A DNA stretch of 32,332 nucleotides. Source: an uncultured Fibrobacter sp. GTDB taxonomy: Bacteria; Fibrobacterota; Fibrobacteria; Fibrobacterales; Fibrobacteraceae. Of the stretch, positions 14,930 through 21,838 are shown one piece after another. The notes beneath the pieces were generated by a model. That model saw only the letters and a list, made by a program, of their open reading frames with translations. It did not search any database and was not told the DNA's origin. How positions within the stretch are numbered: the first letter of the stretch is position 1; each line of letters opens with the position of its first letter. The position numbers were made by a program, and so were the translations under genes. The stretch is taken from NCBI GenBank assembly GCA_946414075.1, contig CAMKNA010000026.1, positions 1-32,332 on the forward strand. Reading direction: 5' to 3'.

Positions 14930-15847
14930 ATGAAAAAACTTGCTATTGGAATAGTGTCGATTGCGTTTGCGCTTGTCGGGTGCTCCAAGATAACGATGCT
15001 CCGCACCGAAGAGATGAAGGCGGTGGGAACCGATGTGCAGACGGGAGTACAGCAGGGTCTGGATTCTGCCGTGCTGAAGCTCTCTGTGCAAAATGACTCC
15101 CTGCGTGCAGCGATGGACAGCCTGAAGGCCGAGCTGGATGCTTCTGCCCTGGTGCAGAAACGCATGATGGCCGAGATTACCATGCTTTCGCGCCGGATGG
15201 GTGACGAATCCGAAAGGAATGATTCCCGTCAGGAAGAAATCATCTACCGTTTGGACATGCTGCTGGGCAAGAGCGACAAGATCCTTGCGAAGAAGGTGGT
15301 GGTAAGCGGTGCTCCTGCGGCCCCCATCTCTATGGACAGCCTGGAGCGGGAAGCCGAAAAGCTGGTAGAAGCCGAAGCCATGTTCAACACGGCCCGCTCC
15401 GATTACCACCGTGGCGAATACAAGCTGGCCTACGCCGGTTTCAAGCAGGTCTACGAGCAGATGAAGACTGGCGAACTTGGGGAAAATTCCCTTTACTGGA
15501 TGGCGCTGTGCCTAATTGATGCTAATCAGGTGGAGAAGGCCAAGAAGGTGTTCACGAGCCTTGCGGACGCTTTCCCCGAAGGCCAGAAGGTCTGCACCAC
15601 CATGTTCAAGTTGGCCGCCATCTATAGCGCCGAAGGTAACATCGATATGCAGAAACAGTACCTGCAGAAAATACTCAACAGTAAGACCTGTTCTACTTCG
15701 GGAGAATTCGAACAGGCCGCAGAGATTCTGCAGGAGATTCTGGAACGGGAAACTTCTGCACCTGCTGCACCTGCCGCAGAGAATGTGACCCCTGCTGCCG
15801 AGAATGCCGCTCCTGCTGCAGAAGCTCAGCCAGCCGAAGCAAAGTAA
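14930..15847 (+). CDS. cpoB: Tol-Pal-associated TPR protein CpoB (YbgF), as a lipoprotein
   Basis: Coordinates peptidoglycan synthesis with outer-membrane constriction in E. coli. 305 residues. The signal peptide ends in ALVGC, a lipobox (C18); E. coli CpoB is a soluble periplasmic protein, so lipidation is a difference. Residues about 40-95 are a predicted coiled coil (VQQGLDSAVLKLSVQNDSLRAAMDSLKAEL), the trimerisation region in the family. TPR units follow from about 145 (AEAMFNTARSDYHRGEYKLAYAGFKQVYEQ, LGENSLYWMALCLIDANQVEKAKKVFTSLADAFPEGQKVCTTMFKLAAIYSAEGNIDMQKQYLQKIL). The tail is Ala/Pro/Glu-rich. AGGAG lies 8 bases before the ATG. It is the last gene of the tol operon. Confidence 0.9.
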   Translation: MKKLAIGIVSIAFALVGCSKITMLRTEEMKAVGTDVQTGVQQGLDSAVLKLSVQNDSLRAAMDSLKAELDASALVQKRMMAEITMLSRRMGDESERNDSRQEEIIYRLDMLLGKSDKILAKKVVVSGAPAAPISMDSLEREAEKLVEAEAMFNTARSDYHRGEYKLAYAGFKQVYEQMKTGELGENSLYWMALCLIDANQVEKAKKVFTSLADAFPEGQKVCTTMFKLAAIYSAEGNIDMQKQYLQKILNSKTCSTSGEFEQAAEILQEILERETSAPAAPAAENVTPAAENAAPAAEAQPAEAK

Positions 15848-15865
15848 TGTGAGACTGAAATAAAG

Positions 15866-15897
15866 AAGGACGGGTCATTGGACCCGTCCTTTTGTTT
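15866..15897. terminator. Bidirectional terminator between cpoB and barrel protein gene
   Basis: AAGGACGGGTC / GACCCGTCCTT, an 11-bp perfect stem with loop ATTG. On the plus strand TTTGTTTT follows; on the minus strand CTTTATTTC follows. It ends the tol operon and the converging gene. Confidence 0.9.
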
Positions 15898-15912
15898 TCT
15901 ATTAAACTTCGA

Positions 15913-17007
15913 TTACTTGATGGTGCTGGTAAGGCGGAAGGCGAGAGCCACATCGCTGATTTCGTTTTCGCTGTACACGCTGAACTGCAACTTGGACTTG
16001 CCGATATTGCGGACAAGTGCCACGGTCCATGCCCAGTCGTCCATCTCGTCCTTGCTAGCGGACATGATCTGCCTGTCGTTGATGTATTCCCCTTCCACCA
16101 TCAGGTTGGAAAGAAGGACATTCAGCCCGGGAACCAGGCGCACGGGAAGTTCCAGACCGACATAGGTGGGCTGGTAGTAGATGCCCGGCTGGAAATACTT
16201 GGATTCAGGGGCGATGTAGTTGGGTGCGTCGGTGTTGATGTCGTCATCCTGGGTGTAGATGCAGGCGTATTCGCTATAGAGACGCAGGTTGGGAATGAAG
16301 GCGAAACTTGCGTATGCCGCAACACGGTGGGTGAGATAGGCCGTGTTCTGGACAACATCAATGAGGTTGCCGCGGTAGGCCACCTTCACATCCAGGGGGA
16401 AGGTGAACTTCATGTCGTCTTCCACGCGGAGGTAGCCCTGGTTGGCATTGCCGTCCTTGGTGGCCAGCATGGCGTTCAACTGGTTGTTCCTATGCATCCA
16501 GCCCAGTTCCAGGGCGTTGTGGCTGTAATCGCGCATCCAGAGTCCACGCTTGGTCAGGTCCTTGTCGATATAGGTGCCGTAGTGGGTGGACTGGGACCAG
16601 TCCGTTTTCCAGCGACCGATTTTCAGGTTGATCTGATCGATGTCAGAAACCTTCCACTTGTAATTGACCCAGTAGAGGTCGGCGAGAATCTTGTCCTGTG
16701 CGGACTTGGTGGCCTTGGTGTTGCCATTTTCGTCGGTCTTGACATCCGTTACATTCTTGTTGCCGAATTCTGGGGCGAAGATGCGGAGCATGATGGTTCC
16801 GTCCAGGTTGTCGCTCTTGTACTGGCCGCCCACGTTGGCGCGAATCCAGCCACTGCTGAAGTTGTTGTCGTGGTCGTTGATGGACTTGGTGACCTGGGTC
16901 TGGACATTGCCCTTGAGAGCCATATTGTCGGTGACGCTGGCGGCATCTGCAGCGTAAGCGGCAATGCCTGTGGCAAGAATGGTTGCTCCTATGATTCCAT
17001 ATTTCAT
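15913..17007 (-). CDS. Outer-membrane beta-barrel protein, function unknown
   Basis: Secreted protein of 364 residues. The signal peptide (MKYGIIGATILATGIAAYA) is followed by DAASVTDNMALKGNVQTQVTKSINDHDNNFSSGWIRANVGGQYKSDNLDGTIMLRIF, the pattern of a porin first hairpin. Regular amphipathic strands continue (QINLKIGRWKTDWSQS, FTFPLDVKVAYRGNL, LRLYSEYACIY, YYQPTYVGLELPVRL, WTVALVRNIGKSKLQFSVYSENEIS). It is typical of phosphate-selective-porin or carbohydrate-porin-like barrels, but I cannot assign a family. AGGAG lies before the ATG. It is transcribed divergently from hemB, and the two promoter regions overlap. Confidence 0.8.
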   Translation of the reverse strand: MKYGIIGATILATGIAAYAADAASVTDNMALKGNVQTQVTKSINDHDNNFSSGWIRANVGGQYKSDNLDGTIMLRIFAPEFGNKNVTDVKTDENGNTKATKSAQDKILADLYWVNYKWKVSDIDQINLKIGRWKTDWSQSTHYGTYIDKDLTKRGLWMRDYSHNALELGWMHRNNQLNAMLATKDGNANQGYLRVEDDMKFTFPLDVKVAYRGNLIDVVQNTAYLTHRVAAYASFAFIPNLRLYSEYACIYTQDDDINTDAPNYIAPESKYFQPGIYYQPTYVGLELPVRLVPGLNVLLSNLMVEGEYINDRQIMSASKDEMDDWAWTVALVRNIGKSKLQFSVYSENEISDVALAFRLTSTIK

Positions 17008-17038
17008 AAGATGGTACTCCTATTGTTTTTCGTGGAGA

Positions 17039-17061
17039 AATGTAGCTTTTTTTGTTATATT
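17039..17061. promoter_or_regulatory. Overlapping divergent promoters, barrel protein gene and hemB
   Basis: Minus strand: TACATTTC (17044-17037), 31 bases before the ATG at 17007. Plus strand: TATATTAG (17056-17063), 44 bases before hemB. The -35 regions of each would overlap the -10 of the other, so use of one may exclude the other. Confidence 0.45.
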
Positions 17062-17105
17062 AGAGAGCAGCTTGATACCAGTAACTTGAAACCAAAGGCC
17101 CCAAA

Positions 17106-18077
17106 ATGATTAAGCGTCCCCGTCGTCTGCGCAAGAACGAAACTATCAGAAACATGGTTGCCGAAACTGCTGTGAATCCGGCATCCCTGGTGTACCCGCT
17201 GTTTGTAAAGGAAGGTTCGGGGATCAAGGAAGAAATTCCGTCTATGCCGGGACAGTTCCGTTTTTCTATCGATGAGCTTCTGAAAGAGGTGGATGGCTAT
17301 GCCGCCCTAGGGTTAAAGTCTATTCTTCTGTTTGGCATTCCTGACATGAAGGATGAACTGGCCAGTTCCGCCTACGATGACGACGGGATTATCCAGCGTG
17401 CGGTTCGGGCCCTGAAAGCCAGGTTTCCGGAACTCTATGTCATTACGGATGTGTGCCTCTGCGAATACATGAGCCACGGTCATTGCGGCATCTTGAAGGA
17501 CGGCGAAGTGGATAACGACGCTACTTTGGAACTTTTGGCGAAAACCGCCCTGTCTCATGCCATTGCCGGTGCCGACATGGTGGCTCCCAGCGACATGATG
17601 GACGGCCGCGTGGCGGCTATCCGCGAAAAACTGGACGAGAATGGTTTCAAGAACACTCCGATCATGTCTTACAGTGCCAAGTTTGCCAGCGCCTACTACG
17701 GACCGTTCCGCGAGGCGGCCGGTTCTGCGCCCCAGTGCGGCAACCGCAAGGGTTACCAGATGGACGTTCGTAACGGTCGTGAGGCCTTGCGGGAGGTGGA
17801 GCTGGATTTGGAAGAAGGTGCGGACATCGTGATGGTGAAGCCGGGCCTTGCCTTCTTGGATGTGCTCCGCCAGACTTCTGAAATCAGCGATGTGCCGGTG
17901 GCCGTTTACAACGTGAGCGGTGAATATGCCATGGTCAAGGCTGCCGCCAACTTGGGTTTGATAGACGAGGATGCCATCGTTCGCGAGAATCTGCTGGCTT
18001 TTAGGCGTGCCGGTGCGGATATCATCATTACCTATCACGCCAAGGAAGCGTTGGAAAAAGGCCTTTGTAGTTTGTAA
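17106..18077 (+). CDS. hemB: Delta-aminolevulinic acid dehydratase (porphobilinogen synthase)
   Basis: Condenses two 5-aminolevulinate molecules to porphobilinogen, the second committed step of tetrapyrrole synthesis. 323 residues, the usual length. RPRRLRKNETIRNMVAET and LVYPLFVKEG form the N-terminus. The metal site is the zinc-type triple cysteine DVCLCEYMSHGHC (C117, C119, C127) rather than the magnesium-type aspartates. The catalytic lysines are K192 (SYSAKFASAYYGPFR) and Schiff-base K245 (VMVKPGLAFLD). GNRKGYQMDVRNGREALRE and VAVYNVSGEYAM are also conserved. hemL lies 1.2 kb downstream, separated by two lipoprotein genes with their own terminators. Confidence 0.97.
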   Translation: MIKRPRRLRKNETIRNMVAETAVNPASLVYPLFVKEGSGIKEEIPSMPGQFRFSIDELLKEVDGYAALGLKSILLFGIPDMKDELASSAYDDDGIIQRAVRALKARFPELYVITDVCLCEYMSHGHCGILKDGEVDNDATLELLAKTALSHAIAGADMVAPSDMMDGRVAAIREKLDENGFKNTPIMSYSAKFASAYYGPFREAAGSAPQCGNRKGYQMDVRNGREALREVELDLEEGADIVMVKPGLAFLDVLRQTSEISDVPVAVYNVSGEYAMVKAAANLGLIDEDAIVRENLLAFRRAGADIIITYHAKEALEKGLCSL

Positions 18078-18131
18078 AGGAATTTTTACAACAAAAGTGG
18101 GTGGGAATGGGCTATTTGCAATATTTTAACT

Positions 18132-18137
18132 TATATT
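18132..18137 (+). promoter_or_regulatory. Putative -10 box of first small lipoprotein gene
   Basis: TATATTTT, 41 bases before the ATG at 18179, in AT-rich sequence; no clear -35. It indicates transcription independent of hemB. Confidence 0.4.
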
Positions 18138-18178
18138 TTATTGCAACTTAAACCCAATTCATATCAATGGAGAAAAAA

Positions 18179-18508
18179 ATGAAAAAACTCATGCTTCTTG
18201 CCGCTCTCGGCGCCGCTGCCCTTTTCACCGCTTGTGGTGATGACTCTTCCTCTTCTGGTGGTACTGCCGATGGCTGCTCTGTCAAGGATAGCGAAAAGTC
18301 TGTGACCGTTACCTATTCCGAGGCTGGCTACACTACTGTCTACACCTACACCCTTACCGAAAAGGGCTACACCATGAAGACCGAAGCTGAAGGCTTTGAT
18401 ACAACGGAAAATGAAATTCCGGCCGAAGGAACTACCATTGACAATCTGAAGGAAATTGGTAATAACTGGTGCAAGACTCTCGAAGAGGGCCAGACTGTTG
18501 CCAAGTAA
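18179..18508 (+). CDS. Small lipoprotein with one two-cysteine module
   Basis: 109 residues from ATG 18179, preceded by GGAG at 6 bases; an ATG at 18167 is in frame but poorly placed. The signal peptide MKKLMLLAALGAAALFTAC has lipobox FTAC (C19), followed by a GDDSSSSGG linker. The Asp at +2/+3 would favour inner-membrane retention by the E. coli rule, which may not apply here. The module runs from C33 (CSV) to C98 (WCKTL), 65 residues apart, with Thr/Tyr-rich strands between (VTVTYSEAGYTTVYTYTL). The next gene encodes a paralogue with two such modules. Family and function not recognised. Confidence 0.85.
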   Translation: MKKLMLLAALGAAALFTACGDDSSSSGGTADGCSVKDSEKSVTVTYSEAGYTTVYTYTLTEKGYTMKTEAEGFDTTENEIPAEGTTIDNLKEIGNNWCKTLEEGQTVAK

Positions 18509-18537
18509 TCGTTTGTAAAAACGGATGAGATTAAAAG

Positions 18538-18565
18538 AATCCGGCCTTCGGGCCGGATTTTGTTT
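18538..18565 (+). terminator. Terminator between the two lipoprotein genes
   Basis: AATCCGGCC-TTCG-GGCCGGATT, a 9-bp perfect stem closed by a C(UUCG)G tetraloop and followed by a TTGTTT tract. It lies directly upstream of the -10 box of the second gene. Confidence 0.88.
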
Positions 18566-18570
18566 ATATT
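18565..18570 (+). promoter_or_regulatory. Putative -10 box of second lipoprotein gene
   Basis: TATATTTA, 32 bases before the ATG at 18603, abutting the upstream terminator. Any -35 would lie within that hairpin. Confidence 0.4.
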
Positions 18571-18602
18571 TAGCCGTAGTGAACCTTTATCAAGGGGAAA
18601 AA

Positions 18603-19205
18603 ATGAAAAAAATTATGCTTGTTGCCGCACTCGGCGTCAGTGCCCTTTTTACCGCTTGCGGTGATGACTCCTCTTCTGCCAAAGGCAGTGATACAAGTTG
18701 TAGCGTGGACATTACCGACAGCTCCGTAACCAAGGTCACCGTATATGGTGAAACGACCACGGAAACATGGCTTTTCAGGGGTGACAGCATTGTCTATACC
18801 TTGGAGAGTGACGATGAGGATCTCAATGGCGGCGAGCCCTCTGTTATGCCTAAGGGGGATGAGACGGTTAATTCCATTAAGGTCCGGGAGGAAAAGGCCT
18901 GTAAAGAAACGGAAGCTCTTTGGGAACGCATGGACGAAGAACTGGATAAAGGCGGGGTTCCTGGTGCAGGAGGACCGAGCTGCGAGGTGAAGGTTGCTGA
19001 GAACTCGGCTCAGGCAATCCAGACCATTCCCGGAGATGGCGTCTATACGACCACCTGGATTCTGGAGAACGATTCCGTTAGGACGGAATATTCTGATTTG
19101 CCGGAGCATAATACCGCAAGACCAGCAGAAAGTGTGACTGCCGACACATTGGCATCGTATGCTAAACAGAATTGCAAACTCTTTGAGAACGGTTTGACGA
19201 AGTAG
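18603..19205 (+). CDS. Small lipoprotein with two tandem two-cysteine modules
   Basis: 200 residues from ATG 18603 (AAGGGGA upstream). [19 protein letters not shown] (lipobox C19) and GDDSSSAKG nearly repeat the N-terminus of the preceding protein. Module 1 runs from C33 (CSVDI) to C100 (ACKETE) and module 2 from C127 (CEVKV) to C191 (NCKLFENG). Each has a 'TTTxTW(I/L)...DS' stretch ([37 protein letters not shown]). Spacings of 67 and 64 residues match the 65 of the neighbour, so three copies of one fold are present, arisen by gene and domain duplication. Paired cysteines probably form a disulfide in each module. Function unknown. Confidence 0.87.
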   Translation: MKKIMLVAALGVSALFTACGDDSSSAKGSDTSCSVDITDSSVTKVTVYGETTTETWLFRGDSIVYTLESDDEDLNGGEPSVMPKGDETVNSIKVREEKACKETEALWERMDEELDKGGVPGAGGPSCEVKVAENSAQAIQTIPGDGVYTTTWILENDSVRTEYSDLPEHNTARPAESVTADTLASYAKQNCKLFENGLTK

Positions 19206-19237
19206 TCTGCGCGGTAAGTTTTTTGCTTATGGGAAGG

Positions 19238-19259
19238 TCCGGTCTTCAGACCGGATTTT
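19238..19259 (+). terminator. Terminator after the second lipoprotein gene
   Basis: TCCGGTC-TTCA-GACCGGA, a 7-bp stem with a T4 tail and further T-rich sequence. The hemL start lies only 13 bases beyond it, so hemL is unlikely to depend on read-through alone. Confidence 0.8.
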
Positions 19260-19260
19260 C

Positions 19261-19266
19261 TATTTT
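19261..19266 (+). promoter_or_regulatory. -10-like box immediately before hemL
   Basis: TATTTT, then six bases, then the ATG at 19273. Transcription from it would begin at about the start codon. There is no Shine-Dalgarno before either ATG (19267, 19273). Confidence 0.4.
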
Positions 19267-19272
19267 ATGGGC

Positions 19273-20562
19273 ATGGACCATTCTCTCAGCGAAAAACTAT
19301 TTGCAGAAGCCAAGACCCTGATGCCTGGCGGCGTGAACAGTCCGGTACGGGCCTATGGCAATGTGGGGGCTACGCCTCCCTTTATCGCCCGTGCAAAGGG
19401 TAGCCATATCTACGATGTGGATGGCAACGATTATATCGATTATGTGGGCAGCTGGGGCCCCATGCTTCTGGGGCATGCCCATGACAGTGTCGTCAAGGCG
19501 GTGTCAGAGACGGCGAAGAATGGCCTGAGCTTCGGAGCGCCTTGCGGTTTGGAATCGGAATTGGCCAAGCTGGTGATGGACCTTGTGCCCAGTGTGGAGA
19601 TGATCCGCATGGTGAACAGTGGCACCGAGGCCACCATGAGTGCCATCCGGGCGGCCCGCGGCTTTACGGGGCGTGACAAGATTGTGAAATTCGAGGGCTG
19701 CTACCACGGCCATAGCGACAGCTTGCTGATCAAGGCGGGCTCCGGAATGCTGACCACGGGCAAGCCCAGCAGCAAGGGGGTGCCCGCTGACTTGGCAAAG
19801 TACACGCTGACACTCCAGTACAACGATGTGGCCGGAGTCCAGGAGCTGTTCGATAAGATTGGCGACGAGATTGCCGGTGTGATTGTGGAGCCTGTGGCTG
19901 GGAATATGGGGGTGGTGCCTGCCAAGTCCGAATTTTTGCAAGCCCTTTCCGAAGAAACCAAGAAGCATGGCTCACTTTTAATTGTGGACGAGGTGATGAC
20001 CGGGTTCCGGGTGGGCATCCACTGTGCCCAGGGGCTGTACGGCATCAAGCCGGACCTGACCACCTTTGGCAAGATTATCGGCGGTGGCATGCCGGTAGGT
20101 GCCTACGGTGGTCGACTGGACGTGATGCAGCAGATTGCCCCCTTGGGCGGAATCTACCAGGCGGGAACCCTTTCAGGGAATCCGGTGGCCATGGCGGCAG
20201 GGCTTGCCACCATGCGTGAACTGAACGCCCACCCCGAATACTACAAGCATGCCGATGCCATGACGGCCCGGCTGTTAGAAGGGCTAAAAGATGCGGCTGC
20301 TGCGGCGGGTGTCTCCATTTCCGTGAACCAGGTTGGCTCCATGGGATGCATCTTCTTTACGGAAGGGCCTGTCACCTGTTTTGCCGATGTGCAGAAGTCT
20401 GACTTGGAGCTGTTCCGCAGGTATTTCCTGGGGATGCTGGACCAGGGCATCTACCTGGCACCCAGCCAGTTCGAGGCCATTTTCGTGAGCGCCGCCCATA
20501 CAGAAAACGACATCGACCGTACTGTCGACGCCGCTAAGAAGGTGTTCAAGTCTCTTATTTAG
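19273..20562 (+). CDS. hemL: Glutamate-1-semialdehyde 2,1-aminomutase
   Basis: PLP enzyme converting glutamate-1-semialdehyde to 5-aminolevulinate (C5 pathway). 429 residues from ATG 19273, whose product [29 protein letters not shown] fits the family N-terminus; ATG 19267 adds two residues. Conserved elements: [81 protein letters not shown], the PLP lysine in [17 protein letters not shown], and [16 protein letters not shown]. With hemB upstream it supplies the first committed steps of haem and corrinoid synthesis. It lies just beyond a terminator and lacks a Shine-Dalgarno. Confidence 0.97.
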   Translation: MDHSLSEKLFAEAKTLMPGGVNSPVRAYGNVGATPPFIARAKGSHIYDVDGNDYIDYVGSWGPMLLGHAHDSVVKAVSETAKNGLSFGAPCGLESELAKLVMDLVPSVEMIRMVNSGTEATMSAIRAARGFTGRDKIVKFEGCYHGHSDSLLIKAGSGMLTTGKPSSKGVPADLAKYTLTLQYNDVAGVQELFDKIGDEIAGVIVEPVAGNMGVVPAKSEFLQALSEETKKHGSLLIVDEVMTGFRVGIHCAQGLYGIKPDLTTFGKIIGGGMPVGAYGGRLDVMQQIAPLGGIYQAGTLSGNPVAMAAGLATMRELNAHPEYYKHADAMTARLLEGLKDAAAAAGVSISVNQVGSMGCIFFTEGPVTCFADVQKSDLELFRRYFLGMLDQGIYLAPSQFEAIFVSAAHTENDIDRTVDAAKKVFKSLI

Positions 20563-20589
20563 CGCGAACGGTCGTCCGTGAGCAACAAA

Positions 20590-20611
20590 GCCCCAGTTAT
20601 TAAACTGGGGC
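20590..20611. terminator. Hairpin between hemL and converging transporter gene
   Basis: GCCCCAGTT / AACTGGGGC, a 9-bp perfect stem with a 4-base loop. On the minus strand TTTGTTG follows; on the plus strand there is no T-run. A second inverted repeat (GAATCCGC at 20622-20629, GCGGATTC at 20656-20663) lies between it and the stop at 20669. It probably ends the minus-strand operon, with uncertain efficiency for hemL. Confidence 0.6.
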
Positions 20612-20668
20612 GGTTGCGAGAGAATCCGCAGGCCGTAGAAGCCTTTTCGAATTTAGCGGATTCGGTCG

Positions 20669-21835
20669 TTATACCCCTTTTATCTCTTGATGGGAATCCT
20701 TCTTCACGAAGATTTCCGTCATGGTAAACCCGAATAGGTAAAGTCCGCCCAGTACCAGGAACAGGTTGTTCCCCGTAAAGATATTGCCCAGGGTGGGCCC
20801 GATGATTCCTGCGATTCCCCAGCCCGAAAGAGTCATGGCGTGTACGGTGGACACGCTAGATGTCCCGAAACGCTTGGCCAGAAGGCTGGGCAGCACGGAG
20901 AAATTTCCACCGTAGGCAAATTCCACCATCATGATACCGCAGATGGCAAGCCAGGCCTGCTCGGTGTAGCAGAGAAACGCCGCCAGAATGCTGAGGGAGC
21001 AGACATAGTGGTAGGCTCCCTTGCGGCCGATGTAGTCGGAAAGGGTGCTCATGCCGAAGCGCCCCAGCACATTGAACACGGCGGTAAGGGCCATGATGAG
21101 GGCGATTTCCTTGAAACCCAGGTATTTCAGGAGACTCTTCTCCTGGGCGATGAGGGCCAGGCCGCAGGAGATGTTGATGCAGAACATGACCCAGATGGAG
21201 ACATATTCCATGGTCAGGAACTTGGTGTGGACCAGGTCCTTGAAAGGAATGGCCGTCTTCTTGGTCATGATGAAGGCCGGGTTGGGGCGGAACAGCCAGG
21301 AGCATATGGACATGACCGTAAGGAAGGCGCATCCGAGAATCAGGAACAGGTAGGGCAGTTCAAAGTTTGCCAGAAGGGTCTCGATGGCGGGGGCGGCAAC
21401 GAATTTGCCCGCGCCGAACCCGGTAATGGCAAGCCCGGAGGCCAGGCCCTTGTGGTCACTGAAGTTGGAGAGCAACTGCTTGATGGGGCACACATAGCCA
21501 ATGCCCGTTCCCGCTCCCATGAAGGAGCAGCCTACATAGTATAGCGGCAGGATGCCGAACTTGGTAGCGGCAAACAGGGTGAACATGCCGATGGCAAACA
21601 GGGTGGTGGAGACCACCGACATCTTCTTGGGATTCAGTTCCACCATGCGCCCGAAGGTGGCGGCGCACATCCCCAAAAAGAAGATGATCAGGGTGAAACC
21701 GATGTCCGCCTGGAACTTAGAAATGCCAAAGCACTCCATGATGTTGACGGAGTACTGGGAATAGTTGTAGACGGTGCCCAGGGAAAGGGGAAGCCCGATT
21801 CCCGGAACGAGAATGTTGAGGATACGATTGTTCAT
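20669..21835 (-). CDS. MFS transporter, oxalate/formate antiporter (OFA) type
   Basis: Inner-membrane carrier of 388 residues with about 12 hydrophobic segments. GIGLPLSLGTVYNYSQYSVNIMECFGIS and SFMGAGTGIGYVCPIKQLLSNFSDHKGLASGLAITGFGAGKFVAAP match the OFA subfamily ('G.G.GigY..pi......f.d.rGla.Gl...GfG.G'). The second half repeats the MFS pattern (LSDYIGRKGAYHYV). OFA members exchange small organic acids such as oxalate/formate; the substrate here cannot be read from sequence. Last gene of a four-gene operon; its ATG is 3 bases after the stop of the acyl-CoA synthetase, so the transported acid could be that enzyme's substrate (inference). Confidence 0.88.
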   Translation of the reverse strand: MNNRILNILVPGIGLPLSLGTVYNYSQYSVNIMECFGISKFQADIGFTLIIFFLGMCAATFGRMVELNPKKMSVVSTTLFAIGMFTLFAATKFGILPLYYVGCSFMGAGTGIGYVCPIKQLLSNFSDHKGLASGLAITGFGAGKFVAAPAIETLLANFELPYLFLILGCAFLTVMSICSWLFRPNPAFIMTKKTAIPFKDLVHTKFLTMEYVSIWVMFCINISCGLALIAQEKSLLKYLGFKEIALIMALTAVFNVLGRFGMSTLSDYIGRKGAYHYVCSLSILAAFLCYTEQAWLAICGIMMVEFAYGGNFSVLPSLLAKRFGTSSVSTVHAMTLSGWGIAGIIGPTLGNIFTGNNLFLVLGGLYLFGFTMTEIFVKKDSHQEIKGV

Positions 21836-21838
21836 GTC

